Counted from the stretch's first letter, positions 44,453-54,582 are shown. The stretch: DNA of 64,000 nucleotides from Microbacterium sp. 11MF (GCF_000383475.1 NZ_KB911461.1:1-64000); one strand, 5' to 3'. Made by a program: numbers and translations. The notes: generated by a model from the letters alone, not told the origin.

Positions 44453-45769
44453 TCAAAAGGGTGCCGGGTCTCCGGGATGTGTGGCGGCAGGGGTGAAGGC
44501 GACGGCCGGGGTGGGTGCGTCTTCTCTGTAGGTCCTGCCGAGGGGTGAGGTCCATTCGAGGACGCCACCCGACAGTTGTCGGACCCGCCACGCGGTGAAC
44601 TGCTTCATCGAATGATGCCGTTGGCACAAGTGGGCCAGGTTGGACAGTTCCGTCTTGCCGCCGAGGGCGTGGTCGTGCGTGTGGTCGACCTCACACCGGA
44701 TCGCGGCGACGCGGCATCCCGGAAACCGGCAGTGCTGATCCCGGGCTTGCAAGAACCGGCGCATGCCGGAGGGCACGCGGTAGGAGTTGGTTGAGACGGT
44801 GACTCCGGTGGTGGGGTCGTGGAACAGACGCTCCCATGTGTGCGTCGCACCGGCGAGAAGGCGGGCGGTGGCCGGGTCGATGGGCGAGCGGCCGGCAAGA
44901 TCGCACGGACCGTCGTCCGCTCCGGTGAGTGTCGCCGCAGGGACGAGCACTTGCACGCGGGCGCGGATCGCGCCCAGCGGCCCGGCGGTCGTGTCGCGGG
45001 TGTCGTCCAACGCCGGTGTGCCGGCGAGGAGCAGGTCGGCGAACACGTCGGCCCGGACCTGATCGGTGGTGCGCGCGTCGGTCGCGACGACCTCCGAGTT
45101 CGCGGCGCGTTCGTCCCTCGTGTCGACGATCGCCCGCGCCTGCTGCGTGAGCCGATCGTGGATCCCCTCCGCAATCACGGTCGGGAGAGTCGCGATCAGA
45201 TCCGACATCCCCTCCCGCCCCGGGATCAACCGCACGCACCGCCCCGCCGCGGCCTCTTCGTGCCTTTCCGCGAACGATCGCGGGTGCATCCGGTGCGCGA
45301 GGATCTCCAACTCACCTCGAACCCGGTTCGGTGTCTCGCCTTCGCACCGTTCGATCGCAATGGCTTCGAACTCAGCCCACAACTCGGCCGGCAGGTTCAC
45401 CCCAGCGTCGACGATCGCCCTCACGTGCCCCTGCACGATCCGCCCGGCCTCCCACGCGGCTACCGCCGCGGGGAACCCTTCGATCGTCACCCGGGCTTCC
45501 CCGATCCGGCGTTGCACCGTCCGGTCGGTGATGCGCATCGCCCCAGCGACCTCGGCTGAAATGGACCGCAGCACCATGTCGTGCAGGGTGACTTTCGCGT
45601 TCGGGGGCGCGCCCTGCTCCTCCGCCAATCGGCCCGCGGCAGCGAGCACACGCAACTCCCGGATCTGCACGCGAGCGAGCTCAAGGGCAACGTCCTCGAC
45701 GTCCGCAACGATCCCCGAGATGGCCGCGAGATACGACTCGCCACCGGGGGTTTCCGCCGCTTCCGTCAT
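44453..45769 (-). CDS. DUF222/HNH endonuclease-type protein (13E12 family)
   Basis: 438 residues. The N-terminal DUF222 helical domain (MRITDRTVQRRIGEA, EAGRIVQGHVRAIVDAG) is followed by an HNH domain CRFPGC...CEVDHTHDHALGG, then NLAHLCQRHHSMK. These proteins occur in several copies in actinobacterial genomes, function unknown. A Ser/Thr-poor Ala-rich middle links the two. Start ATG 45769 chosen as the first in a coding context; the open frame extends upstream without domain content. Confidence 0.9.
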   Translation of the reverse strand: MTEAAETPGGESYLAAISGIVADVEDVALELARVQIRELRVLAAAGRLAEEQGAPPNAKVTLHDMVLRSISAEVAGAMRITDRTVQRRIGEARVTIEGFPAAVAAWEAGRIVQGHVRAIVDAGVNLPAELWAEFEAIAIERCEGETPNRVRGELEILAHRMHPRSFAERHEEAAAGRCVRLIPGREGMSDLIATLPTVIAEGIHDRLTQQARAIVDTRDERAANSEVVATDARTTDQVRADVFADLLLAGTPALDDTRDTTAGPLGAIRARVQVLVPAATLTGADDGPCDLAGRSPIDPATARLLAGATHTWERLFHDPTTGVTVSTNSYRVPSGMRRFLQARDQHCRFPGCRVAAIRCEVDHTHDHALGGKTELSNLAHLCQRHHSMKQFTAWRVRQLSGGVLEWTSPLGRTYREDAPTPAVAFTPAATHPGDPAPF

Positions 45770-45955
45770 ACCTGCACTCTTGCACCAACCTCCGACATCG
45801 AGACCCCAAAAACCGCCGGAATCCGCGCTCCGGCGACACCTCGTAGGTGAGAGATCGCTCATCTTCGCAGACATCCCGATGCAGAGTCCCGCGACGGCGC
45901 CCGCCCTTCCCGATGCGGCATCCTGGAACGCACCCCACCCCCGTGAAGAGGACCC

Positions 45956-46513
45956 ATGCCCCACCTCCGCACCCGCCCCGGCGACCACGACGCGACGGTC
46001 AGCTTCTTCATCGTGCGCACCGACGGCCCGGAAGCGCGCCTGACCTACCACCTGCACCTCAAGGCGCAGAAGCTCATGATGTTCGGCGGACATATCGAGC
46101 GCGACGAGACACCCTGGGCCGCGGTGCTGCGCGAGCTCGTCGAGGAGTCCGGCTACCACCCGTCGCAGGTGCGCGTCCTCCAGCCGCGCGTCCGGATGAG
46201 GCAGGTGACGGATGCTGCGGCCCACCCGGTCCCCGTCATGTCGTCCACCGCCTGCACCTCAGCCGAACCGGTGCACTTCCACACCGATCTGCTCTACGCC
46301 CTCGTCACCGACGAGGAGCCGGTGGGCGCTCCGGATGCCGGTGAGTCCACGGACATCCGCTTGGTCACGCGCAGCGAACTCGGCCGCATCCCCGACGAGG
46401 ACATCGTGGAGATGTGGCGCGAGGCCGGACGGTTCATCCTCGATGAGATCCTCGACGCCTGGGAACCCGTTGCGATGGCCGACTACCCGGTCGCCGCGCC
46501 GCTCGTCGGCTGA
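45956..46513 (+). CDS. Nudix hydrolase
   Basis: A 185-residue protein with a complete Nudix box (G-x5-E-x7-REL-x-EE-x-GY, read as GHIERDE then REL, EESGY, about residues 45-67), so it should cleave an X-linked nucleoside diphosphate. Insert with two Cys/His (STACTSAEPVHFH) follows. GAAGAGGA precedes the ATG. Divergent from the HNH gene. Confidence 0.9.
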   Translation: MPHLRTRPGDHDATVSFFIVRTDGPEARLTYHLHLKAQKLMMFGGHIERDETPWAAVLRELVEESGYHPSQVRVLQPRVRMRQVTDAAAHPVPVMSSTACTSAEPVHFHTDLLYALVTDEEPVGAPDAGESTDIRLVTRSELGRIPDEDIVEMWREAGRFILDEILDAWEPVAMADYPVAAPLVG

Positions 46514-46516
46514 GCG

Positions 46517-46759
46517 TCAGGCCTCGTCCGTCTCGACGTCGCCGTTCGCGATGGCGTCGGCGTAGGTGCGCAGGTCCGGACCCGGCTCCCAATCGATGAA
46601 CTTGTCCTTCAGCGTGCCGGTCAATGCCGCGAAGGCCTCGTCCGAGGTCATCGCGCCCGACCCCGCGAGGTCCACGACGGCCTCCCGTAGGACGCGGTCG
46701 GCGTCGTCGAGGATCTTGCCGCGTGCTTCGTCGTTCCATCGGATCTCTGAGCTCTTCAT
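46517..46759 (-). CDS. Small conserved-looking acidic protein
   Basis: 80 residues, helical, no TM, acidic C-terminus. I do not recognise it. Support for a real gene: TACCGT, 6 nt, ATG (the leaderless pattern) on the minus strand, and an unbroken frame ending 1-4 nt from the convergent Nudix gene. Confidence 0.65.
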   Translation of the reverse strand: MKSSEIRWNDEARGKILDDADRVLREAVVDLAGSGAMTSDEAFAALTGTLKDKFIDWEPGPDLRTYADAIANGDVETDEA

Positions 46760-46960
46760 GCCGGGACGGTAGCCCGCCGGCGGACACCGCAATCCGGGGT
46801 TGCGCTCCTGCGCACGATGCGCTTGCGCTCCGTACCCCATCGCCGCACCCCTGGCAACCGCATACCTCGTACCCGGCCCAGGCCGAAGGATGGCCGAAGC
46901 GGTCGAAGCTCGACTCCTCGGGTGGATCTGCCCGGTCGGGCTCCCGCAGGAGGAGTCGCC

Positions 46961-47968
46961 GTGAGCAGCACCACATCCCGAGGCGTCGCCGTCGTCACCG
47001 GCGGCAGTGCAGGACTCGGCCGCTCGATCGTCCGCGAGCTCGCCGACCGCGGCTGGGATGTCGCCGTCCTCGCCCGCGGCCGTGACGGGGTGGATGCCGC
47101 CGCCGCCGAGGTCCGTGCGAAGGGACGCCGCGCCCACGGCATCTCGGTCGACGTCGCCGACCACGCCGCGCTCGACGCCGCCGCATCCGAGGTCGAAGCG
47201 GAGCTCGGTGAGATCGACCTGTGGGTCAACAACGTCATGACGGGGTCGATCGCCCCGTTCCTCGACACCACCCCCGAGGACTACGAGCGGGCGACGCAGG
47301 TCACCTACCTCGGCACGGTCAACGGCACCCGTTCCGCACTCCGACGGATGCGTGCGCGCGACCGCGGGCACATCATCCAGATCGGCTCGGCTCTCGCCCA
47401 CCGCGGCATCCCGCTCCAGGCGGCCTACTGCGGCTCGAAGCACGCCGTCCACGGATTCACCGACTCGGTCGTCTCGGAACTCACCCACGAGAACAGCGCC
47501 GTCGCCGTCTCGATCGTCGACATGCCCGCGCTGAACACGACCCAGTTCGGCTGGGTGAAGTCGCCCTTCTCGAAGCACCCGCAGCCGGTCCCGCCGATCT
47601 ATCAGCCCGAGGTCGGAGCGCGCGCCGTCGGCGACGTCGCCGACAAGCCCCGCCGCCGCACCTGGGTGGGGGAGTCGACCGTCGGACTCGTCCTCGGCAC
47701 CCGCGTCGCGGGCCGTTTCATGGACTGGTACCTCGCCAAGAGCGCCTGGGAGGGCCAGTTCGCCGACGACAAGGGCTCGTCGACGACACCGCCGAACCTG
47801 TACGAACCGGTTCCCGGCGATCACGGAGCCCACGGCGCATTCGACGACCGGGCGCGCGGCGAGAGCATCCAGACCCGCGCGCTGCGGCACCGGCCCGAGC
47901 TGTACTCCGCGGCATCCGTCGCCGTCGTCGCGGCACTCGCCGGGGTCGTGAAGCTGCTGCGGCGCTGA
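46961..47968 (+). CDS. SDR-family oxidoreductase with C-terminal extension
   Basis: 335 residues. TGGSAGLGRSIVREL cofactor loop, DLWVNNVM at the NNAG position (A-G replaced by V-M), catalytic YCGSKHAV. After the SDR core comes an ~80-residue extension ending in a hydrophobic stretch (AASVAVVAALAGVVKLL), possibly a membrane anchor. GTG 46961 follows GGAGGAG. First of several lipid/ketone-type enzymes in a row. Confidence 0.88.
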   Translation: MSSTTSRGVAVVTGGSAGLGRSIVRELADRGWDVAVLARGRDGVDAAAAEVRAKGRRAHGISVDVADHAALDAAASEVEAELGEIDLWVNNVMTGSIAPFLDTTPEDYERATQVTYLGTVNGTRSALRRMRARDRGHIIQIGSALAHRGIPLQAAYCGSKHAVHGFTDSVVSELTHENSAVAVSIVDMPALNTTQFGWVKSPFSKHPQPVPPIYQPEVGARAVGDVADKPRRRTWVGESTVGLVLGTRVAGRFMDWYLAKSAWEGQFADDKGSSTTPPNLYEPVPGDHGAHGAFDDRARGESIQTRALRHRPELYSAASVAVVAALAGVVKLLRR

Positions 47969-48009
47969 GTCCTCCCGGGCCGCGCAGGCCCCGGGTAGCA
48001 TCCGTACTC

Positions 48010-48789
48010 GTGCCCGCCTATTTCGAACGAACCGACGTCACCAGATTCCAGCCGACGGCGTTCACCGGCGGGGCCTGGAACGTCACCGAGCAGCACGTCG
48101 CCCCGCCGATCGGCCTCCTCGCCCACGCGATCGAGGTCGATCACGCGGCCCGCAGTCCGCAGCCCATGCAGCTCTCGCGGCTGTCGGTGGACATCCTCGG
48201 GGTGATCCCGATCGACGAGGTCGAGGTGACCTGCCGTGTCCTGCGCCCGGGGCGGAGCATCGAACTCGTCGAGGCGACCCTCGCGCAGGCAGGTCGGCCG
48301 GCACTCAGCGCCCGCGCCTGGCTCATGCACACGCGCGACACCGACGCGCTCGCCGGGTCCGCGCACCCCGCGATGCCCCCGCGCGACGCGATCGAGCGCG
48401 CCGACCCCTCGTCGGCCTGGCCCGGCGAGTTCATCGCGACGGTGGGCGAGGTGCGCCGCCGACAGGAGGCCCCGGGTCGCGCGTGGACGTGGATCCTCCC
48501 CGCCGTGCCCCTCCTCGAGGGCGAGACCGTATCGACGACCGCGCGCCTCGTCTCGCTCATCGACATCGCGAACGGCGTCACCCCGCGCGCCGACCCCCGC
48601 GACGTCGCCTTCCCGAACCTCGACCTCACCCTGCACCTCGTGCGGCAGCCCGAGGACGGCTGGATCGGGTTCGACACTACGGTCACCTTCGGCGCGACCG
48701 GCCTCGGCATGACCCACACCGTCCTCCACGACGAACGCGGTGTCGTCGGCTCCGTCGTCCAATCCCTCACCGTAAGGCCGCACCGATGA
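48010..48789 (+). CDS. Acyl-CoA thioesterase-like (double hotdog) protein
   Basis: A 259-residue TesB-like double-hotdog protein: HVAPPIGLLAHAIEVDHAAR and LVSLIDIANGVTPRADPRDVAFPNLDLTLHL carry the hotdog-helix and active-site positions of this thioesterase group. GTG 48010 lies 8 nt after TAGCAT (leaderless). Stop overlaps the next SDR gene (ATGA), so the two are coupled. Confidence 0.85.
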   Translation: MPAYFERTDVTRFQPTAFTGGAWNVTEQHVAPPIGLLAHAIEVDHAARSPQPMQLSRLSVDILGVIPIDEVEVTCRVLRPGRSIELVEATLAQAGRPALSARAWLMHTRDTDALAGSAHPAMPPRDAIERADPSSAWPGEFIATVGEVRRRQEAPGRAWTWILPAVPLLEGETVSTTARLVSLIDIANGVTPRADPRDVAFPNLDLTLHLVRQPEDGWIGFDTTVTFGATGLGMTHTVLHDERGVVGSVVQSLTVRPHR

Positions 48790-49646
48790 CCCTTCCCCTC
48801 GCAGGAAAGACCGCCCTCGTCACGGGCGTCTCGCGTCGTCGCGGCATCGGCTTCGCGGTCGCCTCGCGCCTCGCCGAGCTCGGTGCGAGCGTCCTCGTGC
48901 AGCACTGGCGGCCGCACGACCTCGATCAGCCGTGGGGCGGGGACGACCTCGATGCGGTGCGCGACGGCATCCGCTCGGCCCTCGTCGGCGACGCCGGCTT
49001 CGGCGACGTCGAGGCGGATCTGACGGATGCCGGGGCGATCCCCGGCCTCATCGACGCCGCATCCGCGCTCACCGGGCGCCTCGACATCCTCGTCTGCAAC
49101 CACGCCAAGAGCGGCGACGACGGCAGCATCCTCGACATGACCGCCGACCGGCTCGACGCGTTCTGGGAGACGAACACCCGCTCGACGCTGCTGCTCACCG
49201 CCGAGTTCGCCCGCCGTCTGGCGCCGCCGCAGTCGGGTCAGCGGCGTCCGGGCGACGCGATCGAGGGCGCGAAACCGTACGCCGAGCCGACCGGTCGCGT
49301 GTTTTGGATGACCTCGGGGCAGGGCCACGGCGCGATGCGCGGCGAGGTCGCGTACGCGACGAGCAAGGCGGCGCTCGCAGGCATCACCCGCACGGTCGCG
49401 GCGGAACTGCTCGAACTCGGGATCGTCCTGAACACCGTCAACCCGGGCCCCGTCAACACGGGCTACATGGACCCCGACACCGCCGACCGCGACACCTCCG
49501 CGCTCGAGGAGTGGCTCGGATCGACGCCGTTCGGCCGGGTCGGCGTTCCGACCGATCCCGCCGCGCTCATCGGCTGGCTGTCGACCACCGAGGGCGCCTG
49601 GATCGTCGGGCAGGTGCTCACCAGCGACGGCGGCTTCAGCCTGTAA
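48786..49646 (+). CDS. SDR-family oxidoreductase
   Basis: 286 residues; TGVSRRRGIGFAVAS cofactor loop of the FabI-like/3-oxoacyl-reductase sort, CNHAKSGDD replacing NNAG, catalytic AYATSKAAL, and C-terminal VLTSDGGFSL. Translationally coupled to the thioesterase. In-frame sequence continues after its TAA, see the remnant below. Confidence 0.88.
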   Translation: MTLPLAGKTALVTGVSRRRGIGFAVASRLAELGASVLVQHWRPHDLDQPWGGDDLDAVRDGIRSALVGDAGFGDVEADLTDAGAIPGLIDAASALTGRLDILVCNHAKSGDDGSILDMTADRLDAFWETNTRSTLLLTAEFARRLAPPQSGQRRPGDAIEGAKPYAEPTGRVFWMTSGQGHGAMRGEVAYATSKAALAGITRTVAAELLELGIVLNTVNPGPVNTGYMDPDTADRDTSALEEWLGSTPFGRVGVPTDPAALIGWLSTTEGAWIVGQVLTSDGGFSL

Positions 49647-49940
49647 GGCGACATCCGCACGACGCCTGGTGCAGGAGTCACCTCGCCGGGCGGCGCAGGC
49701 ATCACCCGCACCTCGGGTCGTGCATTCGTCACCGAGACCTGGTGCGAGCACGGCCGATGTGGTGTGTTCGGCGTCGGACGCTGCGGGGACTCGTCCGTTC
49801 CGGGGCAGTCGTTCTGCGAGTCGTACACGACGACGTTCGCGGGTTTCCGCATGGACGTGTGGCCCTGACTTATCGCCGTCATCGTCATCGTGCTGGTGAC
49901 CGCCGTCATCGCGGTCCGCCGCCGCGGCGACCCGGCGGCT
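49647..49940 (+). pseudogene. Possible remnant of a Cys-rich membrane-anchored protein
   Basis: This 349-nt gap has no intact gene. In the frame of the preceding stop, a start-less reading frame encodes four to five Cys in a WCEHGRCG...GRCG...FCESY pattern, then FRMDVWP, a TGA (followed by C), and directly a TM-like LIAVIVIVLVTAVIAV with a basic tail RRRG ending at TAG 49941-49943. This looks like the 3' part of a type-I membrane protein gene with no 5' end. Its first 80 nt also contain degenerate GGTGCAGG..TCACC repeats. The TAG overlaps the TAGAGT promoter of the next gene. Confidence 0.35.
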
Positions 49941-49995
49941 TAGAGTCTCTTCAGCACCCGTCACCGACGATGGGTGCGGCGGAGGAGACGCACGC

Positions 49996-51648
49996 ATGAC
50001 AACGGATGCCGCGGACGCGATCGTCGTCGGAGCGGGACTTGCCGGGCTGGTCGCCGCCTCCGAACTCCTCGACGCGGGCAAGCGCGTCCTGATCGTCGAG
50101 CAGGAGCCCGAGGCGAGCTTCGGCGGTCAGGCCTGGTGGTCGTTCGGCGGCCTGTTCCTCGTCGATTCGCCCGAGCAGCGCCGCCTCGGCGTGAAGGACT
50201 CGCTCGAGCTCGCCCGGCAGGACTGGTTCGGCTCGGCCGGGTTCGACCGGCCCGAAGACCGCTGGCCGCGCGCGTGGGCCGAGGCGTACCTCGAGTTCGC
50301 CGCCGGTGAGAAACGGGCATGGCTGCGGGAGCGCGGCATCCGCTTCTTCCCCATCGTGGGATGGGCCGAGCGCGGCGGCGATCGCGCGACGGCGCACGGA
50401 AACTCCGTGCCGCGGTTCCACATCACCTGGGGCACCGGTCCCGGCGTCCTCGAACCCTTCGTCCGCCGCGTGCTCGCGGGTGTCGCAACCGGTCGCGCCC
50501 GCATCGCCTTCCGGCACCGGGTCGACCGGCTCGAGGTCGAGGGCGGCGCGGTCGTCGGCGTGAGCGGCGCGGTCCTCGCCCCCGATACCGCTGAGCGCGG
50601 CGCACCGAGCAACCGCGACGAGACGGGCGAGTTCTCGTTCCGCGCCGGCGCGGTGCTCGTCTCGAGCGGCGGCGTCGGCGGCAACCACGACCTGGTCCGC
50701 GCGCAGTGGCCCGCCCGGATGGGGCGTGCGCCCGAGACGATGCTCTCCGGCGTTCCCGCGCACGTCGACGGACGGATGCTGGGGGTCGCCGAGACCGCCG
50801 GAGCCCACCTCATCAACGGCGACCGCATGTGGCACTACGTCGAGGGCATCCAGAACCACAGCCCGGTGTGGCCGAGCCACGGCATCCGCATCCTGCCGGG
50901 TCCCTCATCACTGTGGCTGGATGCCACCGGTCACCGCCTGCCCACCCCGCTGTTCCCGGGCTTCGACACGATCGGCACGCTCGAACACATCGTGCGGGGA
51001 GGCCACGACCACAGCTGGTTCGTGCTCAACCAGGCGATCCTGAAGAAGGAGTTCGCGCTGTCGGGCAGCGAGCAGAACCCCGACCTCACCGGGAAGGACG
51101 TGCGACTCCTCGCGCAGCGGCTGAAGGGTGACCGGGCGACGGCACCCGTCGAGGCGTTCAAGGAGCGCGGCGCGGACTTCATCGTCGCCGACACGGTTCC
51201 GCAGTTGCTCGAGCGGATGCGGGCGGCATCCGCTCTGCTCGACATCGATCGCGTGCGCCTCGAACTCGAGGGCCGCGACCGCGAGATGACGAATCCGTTC
51301 ACGAAGGACGCGCAGGTCACCGCGGTCCGGCAGGCGCGGCGCTACCGCGGCGACAAGCTGCTGCGCGTCGCGACACCGGGCCCGATCGCCGACCCGAAGA
51401 ACGGACCGCTCATCGCGGTGAAGCTGCACGTCATCACGCGGAAGAGCCTCGGCGGCATCGAGACCGACCTGTCCGGTCGTGCGCTCGCCGCTTCGGGGGA
51501 GCCGATCCCGGGCCTGTACGCCGCAGGTGAGGCGAGCGGCTTCGGCGGGGGCGGCGTGCACGGGTACCGTGCGCTCGAGGGCACCTTCCTCGGCGGCTGC
51601 ATCTTCTCGGGACGCGCCGCCGGCCGCGCGATGGCCGCCGCCGTCTGA
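49996..51648 (+). CDS. FAD-dependent dehydrogenase, KstD/fumarate-reductase-like
   Basis: 550 residues. AIVVGAGLAGLVAASELLDAG is the FAD motif; PGLYAAGEASGFGGGGVHGYRALEGTFLGG is the C-terminal FAD-domain motif of the FRD/3-ketosteroid delta1-dehydrogenase superfamily. ATG 49996 follows GGAGGAGA, and TAGAGT at 49941-49946 is the likely -10. Ketosteroid is one option; the precise substrate is not readable. Confidence 0.87.
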   Translation: MTTDAADAIVVGAGLAGLVAASELLDAGKRVLIVEQEPEASFGGQAWWSFGGLFLVDSPEQRRLGVKDSLELARQDWFGSAGFDRPEDRWPRAWAEAYLEFAAGEKRAWLRERGIRFFPIVGWAERGGDRATAHGNSVPRFHITWGTGPGVLEPFVRRVLAGVATGRARIAFRHRVDRLEVEGGAVVGVSGAVLAPDTAERGAPSNRDETGEFSFRAGAVLVSSGGVGGNHDLVRAQWPARMGRAPETMLSGVPAHVDGRMLGVAETAGAHLINGDRMWHYVEGIQNHSPVWPSHGIRILPGPSSLWLDATGHRLPTPLFPGFDTIGTLEHIVRGGHDHSWFVLNQAILKKEFALSGSEQNPDLTGKDVRLLAQRLKGDRATAPVEAFKERGADFIVADTVPQLLERMRAASALLDIDRVRLELEGRDREMTNPFTKDAQVTAVRQARRYRGDKLLRVATPGPIADPKNGPLIAVKLHVITRKSLGGIETDLSGRALAASGEPIPGLYAAGEASGFGGGGVHGYRALEGTFLGGCIFSGRAAGRAMAAAV

Positions 51649-51664
51649 TCCTCGCGCGCGTTCC

Positions 51665-51705
51665 CCTGTCGCAATACGCCGCGCGGAGCCGCACTCTGTG
51701 ACAGG
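51665..51705. repeat. 41-nt inverted-repeat element, copy A5 (reverse orientation)
   Basis: Begins CCTGTC and ends GACAGG at the same 41-nt length. Its reverse complement aligns to A1-A4 (AGTGCGG..., CGGCGTATTG in place of CGGCGTGTTG). Sits between convergent flavoprotein and sigma-factor genes. Confidence 0.7.
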
Positions 51706-51716
51706 CGAGCGGCGTC

Positions 51717-52298
51717 CTAGGCGACGGCGCCGGTCTGCGGCGGCTGGATCGGGGTGGAGCCGGTCAGAGGGAGCACGATCGACTCGGCGAGGGGGCGCGC
51801 CGCCTCGCGGAGCTGGTCGAGCGCGCTGCGGGTGCGGGCCTTCACCGTGGCCAGGGGAGTGCCGGTCATCTCGGCGATCTCGGGCTGGCTGTGGCCGCCG
51901 AAGTAGGCGAGCGAGACGACCTGTTCCTGCTCGTCGGGGAGCTTCCGAAGGGCCCGGTGATTGGCCGCGGTGCGATCCGGGGTGTGCGCCTCGGCGCCGG
52001 CGGGCCGCGCGTCGCGCAGGCTCTCGACGGCGTGCCGGTGGACGATGGCCAGGATCCAGGTGCGCGGGGACGTCCGGCGCGCCGAGTAGCGTCGCGCCTC
52101 GTTCCACACCGACACGAAGGCGCCCTGCAGCACCTGCTCGGCGAGGTGTCGGTCATCGGTCACGCGCACGGCGACGGCGAACGCCGCCGCGGATGTCGCG
52201 TCGTAGAGACGCGTGAAAGAGGCGACGTCGCCGGATGCTGACCGGGCGATGAGTCGCGCCAGCGCGGCATCCGTCGTGGACGCGGGTGTTTCGGACAT
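51717..52298 (-). CDS. ECF-type RNA polymerase sigma factor
   Basis: 193 residues with region 2 (ASFTRLYDATSAAAFAVAVRV, DDRHLAEQVLQGAFVSVW) and region 4 (LPDEQEQVVSLAYFGGHSQPEIAEMT, TPLATVKARTRSALDQLRE), SigK/SigL-like. No anti-sigma gene follows; the next features are a repeat element and a convergent gene. ATG 52298 chosen; the frame is open further up. Confidence 0.9.
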   Translation of the reverse strand: MSETPASTTDAALARLIARSASGDVASFTRLYDATSAAAFAVAVRVTDDRHLAEQVLQGAFVSVWNEARRYSARRTSPRTWILAIVHRHAVESLRDARPAGAEAHTPDRTAANHRALRKLPDEQEQVVSLAYFGGHSQPEIAEMTGTPLATVKARTRSALDQLREAARPLAESIVLPLTGSTPIQPPQTGAVA

Positions 52299-52397
52299 GA
52301 CTGAATGGTGCGCTTCCGCGACCCCCGCAACGAGCGCTTGCCGCACGGTCGGGAGAGTGCTAGGAGATTCCATTCATGTGAATCGCTTCACGTGTCG

Positions 52398-53336
52398 TCA
52401 GCGCACCGCTGCACCAAGCGTCGCCATCAGGCGCGCCACCTGCATCGCGAGGACCACGCGGTAGAGCGGTGCCATCACCCAGCCGAACGCGCTCCGTCGA
52501 CGGGAGTAGGTGCGCTCCCAGGAGTAGTCGATGTGCACCGTCGTCCCACCGACGGCGGGTTCCAGACGCAGGCCGATGCGTCGCGCGTTCGCCTTCGGTG
52601 CGTCGGGGTAGCGGAACGTCCAGGTCACGAGGAGCGCCTCGGCATCCATCGTCCGCGAGATGGACAGGTGACGGAACGCCGGCTTCGCTTCGACGTCGTC
52701 GCGAGGCGCTCCGGCCCATCCGCCGTCGGGTGCCTCGCTCACGTGCCCGACCGACTCCTCCCACTCCGGCAGTCGCTCGGGGTCGGACACGAGCGCCCAG
52801 GTCTCGTGGACGGGTGCGGCGACGAACGACGCGGCAGACCGGGCGAGCGGATGCCGCCGCCGCACCGTCGTCGCCGGCGGCAGCGCGCCGGCGGCATCGA
52901 GTCGCGCACGCAGATCGTCCGCCGTCAGGCCCAGTCGGCGCAGCAGGGCCTCGATCGCACCGCTCGGCTCGTCGAGGAGTCGGCGCAGGATGCCGGAGCT
53001 CGTCCCGTCTCCCGGTGAGGTCAGCACCCGCTCGGCCACCGGAGACCACGCCCATCCGGCCGAGGGTCCGACCGCGATGGGGCCGGGCGAGAGGGCAGCC
53101 CCCGCTGCGCCGAGCGCGGCGAGGTGTGCGGCTTCCTCCGCGGCGACGGCCTCACGGACGGTCGTGATCGTCGCCCCCGCCGCTCGCAGGACCTGACCGG
53201 CATCCGCCTCGTCGAGGGTGAGGGCGAGGAACAGGTGCTCGACGCCGAGTTCGGTGCGGCCGGTGCGGGATGCCTCTTCCATCGCGTAGCGCGTGAGGCG
53301 ATGCGCGTTCCCCAACGCCGTGGTCATCTTGCTCAT
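52398..53336 (-). CDS. Clp_N - SRPBCC fusion protein
   Basis: 312 residues. Residues ~1-145 are two Clp N-terminal repeats (GNAHRLTRYAMEEASR..., ELGVEHLFLALTLDEADAGQ), the adaptor-binding domain of ClpC, with no ATPase following. Residues ~160-310 are a START/SRPBCC-like ligand-binding fold (ASFVAAPVHETWALVSDPERLPEWE). ATG 53336 follows GGAGGAG and overlaps the HTH gene stop by 4 nt. Suggests a small-molecule- or substrate-sensing partner of Clp machinery; that is inference. Confidence 0.85.
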   Translation of the reverse strand: MSKMTTALGNAHRLTRYAMEEASRTGRTELGVEHLFLALTLDEADAGQVLRAAGATITTVREAVAAEEAAHLAALGAAGAALSPGPIAVGPSAGWAWSPVAERVLTSPGDGTSSGILRRLLDEPSGAIEALLRRLGLTADDLRARLDAAGALPPATTVRRRHPLARSAASFVAAPVHETWALVSDPERLPEWEESVGHVSEAPDGGWAGAPRDDVEAKPAFRHLSISRTMDAEALLVTWTFRYPDAPKANARRIGLRLEPAVGGTTVHIDYSWERTYSRRRSAFGWVMAPLYRVVLAMQVARLMATLGAAVR

Positions 53337-53578
53337 GCTCTCCTCCGGGGGACCTCGATGGTCGGATCGATCCGCTTCGCATACTTCTTGTGCACGGCCT
53401 GGCGGGTGACGCCGAGCGCATCGGCGATGCCCTGCCACGACATGCCGCCGCGCAGGGCGGCCTCGACCTGCCGGAGTTCGAGAGTGTCGGCGAGGATGCG
53501 GAGCGATGCGACGGCGCGGAGTCCCGCGCGGGGGTCCGTCGTGTCGCTCGCGAGCTCGATCGCGCTGGGAGTGTCCAT
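53333..53578 (-). CDS. Small HTH regulator paired with Clp_N protein
   Basis: 81 residues. The helix-turn-helix is GGMSWQGIADALGVTRQAVHKKY near the C-terminus, preceded by RAVASLRILADTLELRQVEAAL. This HTH + Clp_N pair recurs in actinobacteria. Coupled to the fusion gene by ATGA overlap. Two palindromes just upstream of its start are its likely autoregulatory sites. Confidence 0.87.
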   Translation of the reverse strand: MDTPSAIELASDTTDPRAGLRAVASLRILADTLELRQVEAALRGGMSWQGIADALGVTRQAVHKKYAKRIDPTIEVPRRRA

Positions 53579-53582
53579 GAAG

Positions 53583-54537
<955 letters not shown>

Positions 54538-54553
54538 TCCATCCACGAGGGGA

Positions 54554-54582
54554 GGGCGCCGAGGAATCGGCGCCCTTTTCTT
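54554..54582 (+). terminator. Rho-independent terminator after the AKR gene
   Basis: Stem GGGCGCCGA / TCGGCGCCC with a GGAA tetraloop (GNRA type) followed by TTTTCTT, 16 nt past the stop. Confidence 0.95.

Noticed and set aside
49463..49909. 148-residue minus-strand ORF in the 49.6 kb gap
   Set aside because: Overlaps the SDR 3' end, has no ribosome site and a composition expected of an antisense frame.
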